A program made the translations under genes and the position numbers. Below, one piece after another: positions 7,867-16,592 of a stretch of 64,000 nt of DNA. The notes under the pieces are model-generated. The model worked only from the letters and a program-made list of their open reading frames with translations, ran no database searches and was not told the origin of the DNA. Each line of letters opens with the position of its first letter. Position 1 is the first letter of the stretch. This DNA is from Actinobacteria bacterium OV450 (GTDB lineage Bacteria > Actinomycetota > Actinomycetes > Streptomycetales > Streptomycetaceae): positions 60,220-124,219 of the forward strand of contig LJCW01000325.1 in NCBI GenBank assembly GCA_001298555.1. The letters are read 5' to 3'.

Positions 7867-9042
7867 TCAGCCTATTCGCTCCAGCGGAAGCCGTGCGCGC
7901 ACTCTCCAACTGCCCTCGTACGGACCGGTCTCGGCCTCCCCGCCGAGCAGCGCGGCCCGCTCCCGCATCCCGCGCAGCCCGCTCCCGCTGCCGGACATGA
8001 CGGTGGGCCCCTCCGGCAGCGGGTTCGTGACCTCCATGTCCAGCCTGCCGACTGCCATCTCCACCCGGACCCGCACGGGCACCGGACCGCAGTGCCGTAG
8101 CACGTTCGTGAGCGCCTCCTGCAGGATCCGGTAGCCCTCCCGGGTGACGGGGCCCGGCAACTGATCCAGCGGACCCGTCAGTTGTGCGTCCACCTCCGAC
8201 CCCGACGCCCGGGCCGAATCCAGCAGCCGGTCGGCCTCCGTCAGCGTCGGCCGCTGCGAAACGGCTTGCGGCGACTCCCGCAGGACCACCAGCACCCGTT
8301 CCAGGTCCTCCAGCGCGGCCCGTCCCGTTTCCTCGATCGCGCTCAGCGCCCGGTCGGTGAACTCCGGATTGCCGGCCGCCCGCGCCGCCCCCGCCTGTAC
8401 GACGGCCACCGTCAGGGCGTGCCCGATCGAGTCGTGCAGCTCCCGCGCGATGCGGGTGCGTTCCAACAGCTGCTCGGTGCGCGCCTCCAGTGCAGTGAGC
8501 CGCTCGGTCGCCGAAGGACCCAGCAGCCGGCGCGCCGCCGCGGTGACCAGTTCGCCCAGCAGCACCACTATGACGATGAGGAGGACCAACGGCACCGGGG
8601 CGAGCAGTGCGGCGACCCACCGGGGCGGAACGAGGGGCACCATGGGGTCCGCGTTGATCGGGTGGCCTAAGGCCGTGGCGATCAGTTCGACGGTCATCAC
8701 CGGTAGCCACACGGTCGCGGGCATGGCGACGAGCGCGATGACCAGCCGGGTCTCCAGCCACAGCAGCGTCCGCCAGCGGTCTCCCCAACGCACCGACGGG
8801 GTGACGCTGATGGCGCTTTCCGGGTTGCCGTGGTCGTTCGGCGTGAGCAGGAACTGCGCCTGCAGCCCCTCGGCCAGCCGCACCCAGGGCACCAGGCCGA
8901 ACGGTATGACGATGACCAACGGCATCCACGGCATCTCCGGCCCTATGAACATCCACAGGGCCAGCAGCAGCACGGGCACGCACAGATGCAACCAGCGTGA
9001 GTAGGTCACCGGTTGGAGCGGGGCACGGAGCAGTCGGTACAT
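7867..9042 (-). CDS. Sensor histidine kinase (HisKA_3 / NarX-like)
   Basis: 391 residues. Four to five hydrophobic segments fill the first 170 residues, with a loop between helices. The dimerisation/phosphoacceptor helix has ARELHDSIGHALTVAV (His near residue 204). The HATPase part has ILQEALTNVLRH (N box) and a GSGSGLRGMRERAALLGG G-box. There is no extended extracellular sensor domain, as in kinases that sense membrane or cell-wall-active compounds. Family knowledge: such HK/RR pairs often control a neighbouring ABC exporter, and one is divergent here. Confidence 0.92.
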   Translation of the reverse strand: MYRLLRAPLQPVTYSRWLHLCVPVLLLALWMFIGPEMPWMPLVIVIPFGLVPWVRLAEGLQAQFLLTPNDHGNPESAISVTPSVRWGDRWRTLLWLETRLVIALVAMPATVWLPVMTVELIATALGHPINADPMVPLVPPRWVAALLAPVPLVLLIVIVVLLGELVTAAARRLLGPSATERLTALEARTEQLLERTRIARELHDSIGHALTVAVVQAGAARAAGNPEFTDRALSAIEETGRAALEDLERVLVVLRESPQAVSQRPTLTEADRLLDSARASGSEVDAQLTGPLDQLPGPVTREGYRILQEALTNVLRHCGPVPVRVRVEMAVGRLDMEVTNPLPEGPTVMSGSGSGLRGMRERAALLGGEAETGPYEGSWRVRARLPLERIG

Positions 9043-9074
9043 GACCCCATCGTGGCAGTGACCGGCCCGGATGC

Positions 9075-9116
9075 GTCTCCCCCACGTGGGGGAGACGGCA
9101 CCCTCGCATGGGGGAG
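9075..9116. promoter_or_regulatory. Perfect 22-bp palindrome plus third half-site between kinase operon and ABC operon
   Basis: Positions 9075-9096 form a perfect 22-bp palindrome (each arm GTCTCCCCCAC). Its right half-site TGGGGGAG (9087-9094) recurs at 9109-9116, exactly 22 bp further on, two helical turns away on the same DNA face. It lies 33 bp before the kinase start on one side and 54 bp before the ABC start on the other. This is the likely operator of the adjacent response regulator. Confidence 0.75.
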
Positions 9117-9149
9117 GGAGGGGAGGGGGCGGACGGCGAGTCTTGAGCC

Positions 9150-10061
9150 ATGAACAGGATCGAGATCCGAGAACTGACCAAGGAATACGGCCGCACCAGG
9201 GCCGTGGACCACCTCACCTTCGATGTCCTGCCGGGCCGGGTCACCGGATTCCTGGGCCCCAACGGTGCCGGCAAGTCCACCACGATGCGCCTGCTGCTGG
9301 GTCTGGACCGGGTCACGTCCGGGACGGCCACGATCGACGGGCAGCGGTTCACCGACTTCCCCGACCCGCTCCACCGGGTCGGCGCCCTCCTCGACGCACA
9401 GGCCGCCCACGGCGGGCGCACCGCCCGGGACCACCTGCGTTTCCTCGCCGCAGCCAACCGCATCCCCGCGAGGCGGGTCGAAGAGGTGCTGGAACAGTCG
9501 GGGATCGCCTCGGCGGCGAGGCATCGGATCAAGAGCTTCTCGCTCGGCATGCGCCAGCGTCTGGGCATAGCGGCGGCGCTGCTGGGAGACCCCGCGGTCC
9601 TGCTGTTGGACGAGCCGACCAACGGGCTCGACCCCGAAGGCATCATCTGGATCCGCGAGCTGATGCAGGGCCTCGCCGCCGAGGGCCGCACGGTGCTCGT
9701 CTCCAGTCATCTGATGACCGAGACCGCGGCGCTCGCCGACCACCTGGTCGTCCTCGGGCAGGGCAGGCTGCTGGCCGACTCCTCCATGGAGGAGTTCATC
9801 GAGGCGCGCAGCACCCCGAAGGTCCGTCTGCGCACCTCCGACCCGGTCCTGCTCCGGGAAGTGCTGGCCCGCGAGGGCTTCGAGATGGCGAGCGCGGACA
9901 ACGGGCGCTGGACCGTCGAGGGCATACGCGCCGAGCAACTCGGCGCCATGGCGGCCCGCGAGGGCGTTCCCGTGCTGGAACTCTCCGACGAGCGCGCGTC
10001 ACTGGAACAGGCCTACCTCGACCTCACTGCCGACCACGCCCAGTTCGCCGCCACCCGCTGA
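9150..10061 (+). CDS. ABC transporter ATP-binding protein (drug-exporter type)
   Basis: 303 residues. Walker A GPNGAGKSTT, signature SLGMRQRLG, Walker B VLLLDEPTNGLDPEG and the switch histidine in VLVSSHLM are all present. The order and length match DrrA/CcmA-type exporters. The C-terminal 80 residues are an accessory domain. The partner permease starts 30 bp downstream behind CCAAGGAGG. Substrate unknown. Divergence from a kinase/regulator operon suggests an inducible resistance or envelope-stress exporter (inference). Confidence 0.94.
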   Translation: MNRIEIRELTKEYGRTRAVDHLTFDVLPGRVTGFLGPNGAGKSTTMRLLLGLDRVTSGTATIDGQRFTDFPDPLHRVGALLDAQAAHGGRTARDHLRFLAAANRIPARRVEEVLEQSGIASAARHRIKSFSLGMRQRLGIAAALLGDPAVLLLDEPTNGLDPEGIIWIRELMQGLAAEGRTVLVSSHLMTETAALADHLVVLGQGRLLADSSMEEFIEARSTPKVRLRTSDPVLLREVLAREGFEMASADNGRWTVEGIRAEQLGAMAAREGVPVLELSDERASLEQAYLDLTADHAQFAATR

Positions 10062-10091
10062 TCTCCGCCCACGACCCAAGGAGGCTTCGCC

Positions 10092-10841
10092 ATGAGCGCT
10101 GCTCAGTCCACCGTCCCCGTCCTGCACTCGGAATGGATCAAGATACGGTCCCTCCGGGGCACCTTCGGGGCCCTGATCGCCATCCTCGTGGCCACCGCCG
10201 GGATACAAGTGCTGGCCGCAGCCGCGGTAGGGCAGGCGGAGGCCGGCAGCCTGGGGGAGGACCCACTCCTCGGAGCCTTCTACGGCATCAACTTCGGCCA
10301 GATAGCCGCCTTCACCTTCGGGGCGAGCGCGCTGTCCGCCGAGTTCCAGGGCGGCGCCCTGCGCACCTCGCTGACCGCGGTCCCGAGCCGCACCCGCTTC
10401 TACCTGTCGAAAATCGCCATGGTGGGGGTGCTCGCCTTCCTGGTGGGCCAGGTCAGCGGACTGCTCACGTTCGTGCTGGGCCAGGCGGTGATGGGCCCGC
10501 ACGCGCTGTCCCTGGGTGACCCGGGGACCCTCCGCGCCGTCTTCGGCAGCGGTGTGTACCTCACGCTCATGGCCCTGTTCGCGGCCGGACTGACGGCGGT
10601 GCTGCGCAGTGCGGCGGTCGTACTGAGCATCCTCATACCCTTCGTCGTCATGGTGCCGTTCATCGTCGGCCAGGCGGCGGGCGGAGTGGCCGAGTTCCTG
10701 CCGGACCAGGCGGGACAGCTCGTCATGCACCTGGACTCCACCGGCCGGTTCGGCCCCTGGAGCGGGCTCGGGGTGCTGGCGCTGTGGGCGCTGGCCGCGC
10801 TCGTCGGCGGCTGGACGGCGGTGCGCCGACGGGACGCATGA
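10092..10841 (+). CDS. ABC transporter permease (ABC-2 type)
   Basis: 249 residues with six hydrophobic segments: IAILVATAGIQVLAAAA, IAAFTFGASALSA, VGVLAFLVGQVSGLLTF, LMALFAAGLTAVL, VVLSILIPFVVMVPFIVG and LGVLALWALAALVGG. The N-terminal LHSEWIKIRSLRGTFG motif is typical of this permease group. It is the membrane half of the exporter encoded by the preceding ATPase gene. A good Shine-Dalgarno (AAGGAGG) precedes the ATG. Confidence 0.92.
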   Translation: MSAAQSTVPVLHSEWIKIRSLRGTFGALIAILVATAGIQVLAAAAVGQAEAGSLGEDPLLGAFYGINFGQIAAFTFGASALSAEFQGGALRTSLTAVPSRTRFYLSKIAMVGVLAFLVGQVSGLLTFVLGQAVMGPHALSLGDPGTLRAVFGSGVYLTLMALFAAGLTAVLRSAAVVLSILIPFVVMVPFIVGQAAGGVAEFLPDQAGQLVMHLDSTGRFGPWSGLGVLALWALAALVGGWTAVRRRDA

Positions 10842-10881
10842 CGCAGGGCCAGTTGTCAGTGGCGCCCGGGATACTGACGGC

Positions 10882-11316
10882 ATGACCACGGCAGAGCATC
10901 TCGACACGATCGACCGGCTCCGGACGCGTGACTTCCCCGAGGTCCGGGGCAGGTCCGAAGTGGGCACCAGCGGGCCCGGCTACCACCTCGCCGAGCTGGG
11001 CGGCAGCCGGTGGTACGGAGACGAGGACGCGGCCGAGCGCGTGGCGCACGAGGACCAGGTGACCGCCGAGTTCGAGGCACTGGTCCAGCGGCTGGAGGAG
11101 CGCTGGGGGAAGCCCGACCGGTTCACGCTCGACAGCCTGCGCCTGCGGACGGAAGGCGGCGAGGCGCGGCAGCCGTGGCAGGAGATCGGCGACACCAGCG
11201 ACCACCTCCACCTCTGGCGGGCCGGGGACCGCTGGGTCGCCGTCTACGAGGCCCGGTGGGGGGCCGACCACTCACCGCAGCTCATGGCCGCGGTGACCGT
11301 GATCGACCCTCCCTAG
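10882..11316 (+). CDS. Conserved small hypothetical protein
   Basis: 144 residues, acidic, with no signal peptide or membrane segment. I do not recognise a named domain. The sequence is rich in Trp, Asp and Glu, with an ordered layout (short basic helix, RWYGDEDAAERVAHEDQVTAEF helix region, then beta-like HLHLWRAGDRWVAVYEARWG). The ATG at 10882 has no strong Shine-Dalgarno; GATACT lies six bases upstream and could be a -10 of a leaderless transcript. Its stop TAG overlaps the stop of the convergent mug gene within CTAG. Confidence 0.75.
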   Translation: MTTAEHLDTIDRLRTRDFPEVRGRSEVGTSGPGYHLAELGGSRWYGDEDAAERVAHEDQVTAEFEALVQRLEERWGKPDRFTLDSLRLRTEGGEARQPWQEIGDTSDHLHLWRAGDRWVAVYEARWGADHSPQLMAAVTVIDPP

Positions 11317-11855
11317 AGAGTCGTCTCGGCGGCCGTGCGGAGGCGGGCGTACTCCTGGGCCATGGACTCCGCGGTCCAGTGGGCGTTCAGACCGCTGGGG
11401 TTGGGGAGGGCCCAGATGCGGGTGGAGCCGATGGTCCGCTCCTGGGGGCCGATCTGGGCCTTTCGCTCGCCGAAGGCCGTGCGGTAGGCGGTGACCCCGA
11501 CGACCGCCAGCCATTGCGGGCGCAGCAGTTCCACCTTGGCGGTCAGGATGCGGCCGCCCTCGCGGAACTCCTCGGCGCTCAGTTCGTCGGCGCGGGCCGT
11601 GGCGCGGGCGACGACGTTGGTGATGCCGAGCCGGTAGGTCAGCAGCTCCTCCTGCTCGGAGGGATCCAGGCGGCGCGGGGTGAAGCCGGACAGGTGCAGG
11701 ACCGGCCAGAAACGATTGCCGGGGCGGGCGAAGTGGTGGCCCGTCGCGGCGGAGAGGAGACCCGGGTTGATCCCGCAGAACAGCACACGCAGACCGCCCG
11801 CGACCACGTCGGGGATGACGCGGTCACGGGCGGCGTTCAGCTCGTCGGGGGTCAG
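11313..11855 (-). CDS. mug: G/U mismatch-specific uracil-DNA glycosylase (Mug/TDG)
   Basis: 180 residues if translation starts at the CTG at 11853-11855. The core GLRVLFCGINPGLLSA is the Mug active-site motif, in which Asn activates water. NPSGLNAH is the second conserved loop. The enzyme excises uracil or damaged pyrimidines from G mismatches. The frame has no ATG, GTG or TTG before the motif except a GTG at about 11808-11810 that would leave only a few residues ahead of it. CTG overlaps the purB stop as CTGA, the position where relatives usually have ATGA. Translation is therefore probably coupled to purB. Confidence 0.85.
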   Translation of the reverse strand: MTPDELNAARDRVIPDVVAGGLRVLFCGINPGLLSAATGHHFARPGNRFWPVLHLSGFTPRRLDPSEQEELLTYRLGITNVVARATARADELSAEEFREGGRILTAKVELLRPQWLAVVGVTAYRTAFGERKAQIGPQERTIGSTRIWALPNPSGLNAHWTAESMAQEYARLRTAAETTL

Positions 11856-13285
11856 AGGATCGACCCCGGCGTGTACCCGGCGGCCTCCGGGTGCTGCTTG
11901 GCGATCGCCTCGATGCGGGAGACCACCGCCGCGACCTGGTCGCCGGCCGCACCCGTGAAGGACAGCTTGTCGGCCATCAGGGCGTCGAGCTGGGCCCGGT
12001 CCAGCGGCATCCGCTCGTCGGCGGCCAGCTTGTCCAGCAGCTCGTTGCGCTCGGCGCCCTGCTCGCGCATGGCGAGCGCGGAGGCCACCGCGTGCTCCTT
12101 GATGACCTCGTGGGCGGCCTCGCGGCCGACACCCGCCCGCACCGCGCCCATCAGGACCTTGGTGGTCGCGAGGAACGGCAGGTAGCGGTCCAGCTCGCGG
12201 GCCACGACCGCCGGGAAGGCGCCGAACTCGTCGAGGACCGTCAGGAAGGTCTCCAGCAGGCCGTCGAACGCGAAGAACGCGTCGGGCAGCGCCACGCGGC
12301 GGACCACGGAGCAGGAGACGTCGCCCTCGTTCCACTGGTCGCCGGCCAGCTCGCCGGTCATCGAGGCGTAGCCGCGCAGGATGACCATCAGGCCGTTGAC
12401 GCGCTCGCAGGAGCGGGTGTTCATCTTGTGCGGCATCGCGGAGGAGCCGACCTGGCCGGGCTTGAAGCCCTCGGTGACCAGCTCGTGGCCGGCCATCAGG
12501 CGGATCGTCTTCGCGATCGACGAGGGGGCGGCGGCCAGCTGCACGAGGGCGGTGACCACGTCGTAGTCGAGCGATCGCGGGTAGACCTGGCCGACGGAGG
12601 TGAACGCCTGGGCGAAGCCGAGGTGGGCGGCGATCCGCTGCTCCAGGTCGGCCAGCTTGGCGGCGTCGCCGCCCAGCAGGTCCAGCATGTCCTGGGCGGT
12701 GCCGACCGGGCCCTTGATCCCGCGCAGCGGGTAGCGGCCCAGCAGGTCCTCCAGGCGGTCGTAGGCGACCAGCAACTCGTCGGCCGCGGTCGCGAAGCGC
12801 TTGCCCAGGGTGGTGGCCTGCGCGGCCACGTTGTGGGAGCGGCCGGCCATGACCAGCTCGGCGTGCTCGCCGGCCAGCTTGCCGAGCCGGACGAGGACGG
12901 CGACCGTGCGGTCGCGGGCGAGCTCCAGCGAGAGCCGGATCTGGAGCTGCTCGACGTTCTCGGTGAGGTCGCGGGAGGTCATGCCCTTGTGGACGTGCTC
13001 GTGGCCGGCGAGGGCGTTGAACTCCTCGATGCGGGCCTTCACGTCGTGGCGGGTGACCTTCTCGCGCTCGGCGATGGAGGCGAGGTCGACGGTCTCCAGG
13101 ACGCGCTCGTAGTCGGCGAGGGCGGCGTCCGGGACGTCGATGCCGAGGTCCTTCTGGGCGCGGAGCACGGCGAGCCACAGCCGCCGCTCCAGCGTCACCT
13201 TGTATTCGGGGGACCACAGGACGGCGAGCTCCGCGGAGGCGTAGCGGCCGGCCAGGACATTGGGGATGCGGGGCTTGGCTGTCAC
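11852..13285 (-). CDS. purB: Adenylosuccinate lyase
   Basis: 477 residues, normal length. It has the family signature GSSAMPHKMNTRSCE, the substrate-binding segments TSRDLTENVEQ and SHNVAAQATTLGK, and catalytic histidines in GHEHVHKGMTS and the SHN segment. It catalyses two steps of purine synthesis: SAICAR to AICAR plus fumarate, and adenylosuccinate to AMP. The GTG at 13283-13285 is the natural start. Only eight bases separate it from a -10-like TAGAAT, and there is no Shine-Dalgarno, so the mRNA may be leaderless. mug follows with a 4-nt overlap. Confidence 0.95.
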   Translation of the reverse strand: MTAKPRIPNVLAGRYASAELAVLWSPEYKVTLERRLWLAVLRAQKDLGIDVPDAALADYERVLETVDLASIAEREKVTRHDVKARIEEFNALAGHEHVHKGMTSRDLTENVEQLQIRLSLELARDRTVAVLVRLGKLAGEHAELVMAGRSHNVAAQATTLGKRFATAADELLVAYDRLEDLLGRYPLRGIKGPVGTAQDMLDLLGGDAAKLADLEQRIAAHLGFAQAFTSVGQVYPRSLDYDVVTALVQLAAAPSSIAKTIRLMAGHELVTEGFKPGQVGSSAMPHKMNTRSCERVNGLMVILRGYASMTGELAGDQWNEGDVSCSVVRRVALPDAFFAFDGLLETFLTVLDEFGAFPAVVARELDRYLPFLATTKVLMGAVRAGVGREAAHEVIKEHAVASALAMREQGAERNELLDKLAADERMPLDRAQLDALMADKLSFTGAAGDQVAAVVSRIEAIAKQHPEAAGYTPGSIL

Positions 13286-13322
13286 GTGTAGGGATTCTAC
13301 TTGTGCCGCAGCTGTGCGTTTA
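13286..13322 (-). promoter_or_regulatory. Probable purB promoter giving a leaderless mRNA
   Basis: On the minus strand TAGAAT (+ strand 13294-13299) is followed by eight bases and then the GTG start of purB. A weak -35-like TAAACG lies about 17 bases upstream. There is no ribosome-binding site between -10 and start. Such spacing fits transcription starting at or within a base of the GTG. Confidence 0.5.
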
Positions 13323-13356
13323 CGCAGGTAGCGGCCCCGCCCCGGATTGTGCCTTG

Positions 13357-14148
13357 CTACGAGAGCCGCTCGCCCGCGGCGGCCTCGAAGGGCAGCAGCT
13401 CCGGGCGCTTGGCCGGGCGGCCGTCTCCGGAGGAGCGGCCCGTCAGCCGGCGGCCCACCCACGGCAGCAGGTGCTGCCGGGCGAAACTCAGGTCCTGCGA
13501 GCGGCGGGCGGCCCAGCCCGGCGGCACGGCGGCCGGGAGCTCGGTGCGCCAGTCCTGCTCGGGCGGCAGGCCCAGCGCCTGCCAGACGGCCTCCGCCACC
13601 CGTCGGTGGCCCTCGGCCGTCAGGTGCAGCCGGTCGACGTCCCACATCCGGGGGTCGGCGAGCGCCGCGGCCCCGTACAGGTCGACGACCAGGGCGCCGT
13701 GCCGGGCGGCGAGTTCCTCGATGATGACGAAGAGCTCCTCCATGCGCGGCCGGAAGCGGTCCATCACCGGCCCGTTGCGGCCCGGCGAGCGCATCAGCAC
13801 CAGCGTCCTGCACGTGGGTGCCAGCAGCCCCACGGCCTCCTCCAGGTGTCCGCGCACCCGGCCCATGTCGACCTTCGGCCGCAGCGCGTCGTTGAGGCCG
13901 CCGACCAGGGTCACCACGTCCGCGCCCATCGCCGCCGCCACCGGGGCCTGGTCGGTGGCTATCTGCCCGATCAGCTTCCCGCGGACCGCGAGGTTCGCGT
14001 ACCGGAAGCCGGGCTCGCGCGCCGCCAGGCGGGCGGCCAGCAGATCCGCCCAGCCCCGGTAGGAGCCGTCGGGCAGCAGGTCGGACATGCCTTCGGTGAA
14101 GGAGTCGCCGACCGCGACGAAACTGGTGTAAGACGCATTCATCTCCAT
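13357..14148 (-). CDS. SGNH/GDSL-type hydrolase
   Basis: 263 residues. Block I FVAVGDSFTEGMSD holds the nucleophile Ser, block II has NLAVRGK, block III has LVGGLNDAL with the oxyanion Asn, and block V DRLHLTAEGH holds the catalytic Asp and His. There is no signal peptide, so it is cytoplasmic or peripherally associated. SGNH enzymes are esterases, acyl-hydrolases or deacetylases; the substrate is not evident. The C-terminal 60 residues are a basic, Pro-rich extension. It is upstream of purB on the same strand with a 71-bp gap. Confidence 0.88.
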   Translation of the reverse strand: MEMNASYTSFVAVGDSFTEGMSDLLPDGSYRGWADLLAARLAAREPGFRYANLAVRGKLIGQIATDQAPVAAAMGADVVTLVGGLNDALRPKVDMGRVRGHLEEAVGLLAPTCRTLVLMRSPGRNGPVMDRFRPRMEELFVIIEELAARHGALVVDLYGAAALADPRMWDVDRLHLTAEGHRRVAEAVWQALGLPPEQDWRTELPAAVPPGWAARRSQDLSFARQHLLPWVGRRLTGRSSGDGRPAKRPELLPFEAAAGERLS

Positions 14149-14229
14149 GGCGGAGCGATGCTACCGCGCGGTACCCCGGCCGTGCAGGGCCGGGGCACCG
14201 CAGCGGGGCACCGCAGCGGCGGCAGCGGG

Positions 14230-15255
14230 TCAGGCGGAGGCAGGCCGGCCGAACAGCTCGCGCAGCACGTCCTCCATTGTGACCAGGCCCGTCATCGTCC
14301 CGCCCGAGCCGAGGACCGCCGCCAGGTGCGTGCGGCTGCGCCGCATCGCGGTCAGCACGTCGTCCAGCGGGGTCTCCGCCCGCACCTGGGCGATCGGGCG
14401 CAGCGCGGAGACCGGGAAAGGCTCGTCCCGCTCCGGACCGTGCGCGTCGAGGGCGTCCTTGACGTGCAGGTACCCCAGGATCCCGCCCTGGGCGTCGATC
14501 ACCGGGAACCGGGAGTACCCGGACTCGGCCGACAACTGCTCCAGGCCCGCCGGAGTGATGCCTTCCCGGGCCACGACGACCCGGTCCAGCGGCATCACCA
14601 CGTCGGTGACCGGCCGCCGGCCCAGTTCCAGGGCGTCGTGCAGCCGCTCGCTCGCCCGGCCGTCGATCAGCCCGGCCGCGCTGGAGTCCTTCACGATCCG
14701 CGCCAGCTCGTCGTCCGAGAAGGTCGCCGCCACCTCGTCCTTCACGTCCACCCGCAGCAGCCGCAGCAGGAGGTTGGCGAAGGCGTTGACCGCGAAGATC
14801 ACCGGCTTCAGCGCCCGGGTCAGGGTGACCAGCGGCGGGCCGAGCAGCAGCGCGGTGCGCACGGGCTCGGACAGGGCCACGTTCTTCGGCAGCATCTCGC
14901 CGAAGAGCATGTGCAGGTACGTCGCCAGGGCCAGCGCGATCACGAACGAGATCGCGTGCGTCACCCCCGAGGGGACACCCACCAGGTCGAACAGCGGGGT
15001 CAGCAGGTGTGCGATGGCCGGCTCGGCCACCACGCCCAGGACCAGGGTGCACAGGGTGATGCCCAGCTGGGCCGCGGCCATCAGCGCCGACACGTGCTCC
15101 AGGGCCCACAGCACGGCGCGCGCCCGCCGGTCGCCCTGCTCGGCGTACGGCTCGATCTGGCTGCGCCGTACCGAGATCAGTGCGAACTCGGCGCCGACGA
15201 AGAAGGCGTTGACGACCAGGGTCGCCAGGCCGATCAGCAGTTGGAGCACCGTCAT
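14230..15255 (-). CDS. CNNM/CorC-type membrane protein with CBS domains (second of pair)
   Basis: 341 residues. The N-terminal DUF21/CNNM transmembrane domain has NAFFVGAEFALISVRRSQIE and further helices to about residue 165. Two CBS domains follow (about 200-330), with DVVMPLDRVVVAREGIT and TMTGLVTMEDVLRELFG. The C-terminal CorC/HlyC transporter-associated domain found in the first gene is missing, so this is the shorter paralogue. The family is linked to Mg2+/Co2+ export or homeostasis. It overlaps the upstream paralogue by four bases (ATGA), implying co-translation and probably a heterodimer (inference). Confidence 0.9.
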   Translation of the reverse strand: MTVLQLLIGLATLVVNAFFVGAEFALISVRRSQIEPYAEQGDRRARAVLWALEHVSALMAAAQLGITLCTLVLGVVAEPAIAHLLTPLFDLVGVPSGVTHAISFVIALALATYLHMLFGEMLPKNVALSEPVRTALLLGPPLVTLTRALKPVIFAVNAFANLLLRLLRVDVKDEVAATFSDDELARIVKDSSAAGLIDGRASERLHDALELGRRPVTDVVMPLDRVVVAREGITPAGLEQLSAESGYSRFPVIDAQGGILGYLHVKDALDAHGPERDEPFPVSALRPIAQVRAETPLDDVLTAMRRSRTHLAAVLGSGGTMTGLVTMEDVLRELFGRPASA

Positions 15256-16592
15256 CGGGCTCCCTCCCCACCCTTGTCCTGCGACGGCTCGGCCGGCGCG
15301 TGCAGCAGCACCCGCGCGGCCCGCCGCCCGCTGGCGTCCACGACGTCGAGCCGCCAGCCACCCAGCTCGATGCGGTCGCCGACGGCCGGGATCCGGCCCA
15401 GTTCGGTCGCTATCAGCCCGGCGAGCGTCTCGTACGGGCCGTCCGGCACGCGCAGTCCGATCCGCTCCAGCTGGTCGGTGCGCGCGGCGCCGTCGGCGGA
15501 GTACAGGCGGCGCCCCGCGGCGTCCGTACCGGCGGGGGCCAGGTCGGGGGTCTCGTGCGGGTCGTGCTCGTCGCGCACCTCGCCGACGACCTCCTCGACG
15601 ATGTCCTCCAGGGTCACGACGCCGGCCGTGCCGCCGTACTCGTCGATGACCACGGCCATCGTCCGGCGACCGGAGAGCAGGTCGAGCAGCCGGTCCACGG
15701 TCAGCGACTCCGGCACCAGGAGCGGTTCGCGCATCAGCTGGGAGACGGGCCGGCGGTGGCGCTCCCCGGCGGGCAGCGCGAGCACGTCCTTGATGTGGAC
15801 GGTGCCGACGACGGTGTCGAGGCTCCCCCGGTAGACCGGGAAGCGCGACAGGCCGGTCGCGAGCGTCGCGTTCGCCACGTCCTCGGCGGTGGCCTGCGCG
15901 TCGAGGGCGGTGACCTGGACGCGCGGGGTCATGACGTTCTCGGCGGTCAGGTCGGCCAGGTTAAGGGTCCGCACGAACAGCTCGGCCGTGTCCTTCTCCA
16001 GGGCGCCGGCCTTGGCGGAGTGCCGGGCGAGCGCCACCAGCTCCTGCGGGGTGCGGGCGGAGGCCAGCTCCTCGGCGGGCTCCATGCCGAACCGGCGGAC
16101 CATGTGGTTCGCCGTGCTGTTCAGATGGCTGATGAACGGCCGGAACGCGCGGCTGAAGAGCCGCTGCATGGTGGCCACCCGCTTGGCGATGGCCAAGGGG
16201 GAGGAGATCGCCCAGTTCTTCGGCACCAGCTCGCCGACGACCATCAGGACGACGGTCGACAGCACGGTGCCCAGGACCAGCGCGGTGGAGGCGGCGGCGC
16301 CGGCCGGCAGCCCGATGGCCTCGAAGGGGCCCTGGAGCAGGGCGGCGATCGACGGCTTGGAGATCATGCCGATGACCAGGCCGGTCACGGTGATGCCGAG
16401 CTGGGCGCCGGAGAGCTGGAACGTCAGGCTCCGGACGGCGGCCAGGGCGCTCTCGGCGCCCGGCTCGCCGCGCTCGGCGGCCTGTTCGAGTTCGCTGCGC
16501 TCGACGGTGGTCAGCGAGAACTCGGCCGCGACGAAGACTCCGCAGGCGAGGCAGAGCAGCAGCGCCACGAGGAGCAGGAGCACTTCGGTCAT
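15252..16592 (-). CDS. CNNM/CorC-type membrane protein with CBS and CorC_HlyC domains (first of pair)
   Basis: 446 residues. The DUF21 membrane domain covers residues 1-190 (GVFVAAEFSLTTVERSELEQ). A CBS pair covers about 205-335 (NVMTPRVQVTALD, MAVVIDEYGGTAGVVTLEDIVEEVVGE). The small C-terminal CorC_HlyC domain follows. The start is supported by ATGGAGGTGACCGACCG just upstream. Family knowledge ties these proteins to divalent-cation transport; older databases call them hemolysins without good reason. It forms a two-gene operon with the shorter paralogue downstream. Confidence 0.9.
   Translation of the reverse strand: MTEVLLLLVALLLCLACGVFVAAEFSLTTVERSELEQAAERGEPGAESALAAVRSLTFQLSGAQLGITVTGLVIGMISKPSIAALLQGPFEAIGLPAGAAASTALVLGTVLSTVVLMVVGELVPKNWAISSPLAIAKRVATMQRLFSRAFRPFISHLNSTANHMVRRFGMEPAEELASARTPQELVALARHSAKAGALEKDTAELFVRTLNLADLTAENVMTPRVQVTALDAQATAEDVANATLATGLSRFPVYRGSLDTVVGTVHIKDVLALPAGERHRRPVSQLMREPLLVPESLTVDRLLDLLSGRRTMAVVIDEYGGTAGVVTLEDIVEEVVGEVRDEHDPHETPDLAPAGTDAAGRRLYSADGAARTDQLERIGLRVPDGPYETLAGLIATELGRIPAVGDRIELGGWRLDVVDASGRRAARVLLHAPAEPSQDKGGEGAR

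Noticed and set aside
13286..15361. In-frame upstream extension of purB to about 15361
   Set aside because: The extension runs antisense or out of frame through the GDSL and CNNM genes. purB has its own GTG, normal length and promoter.
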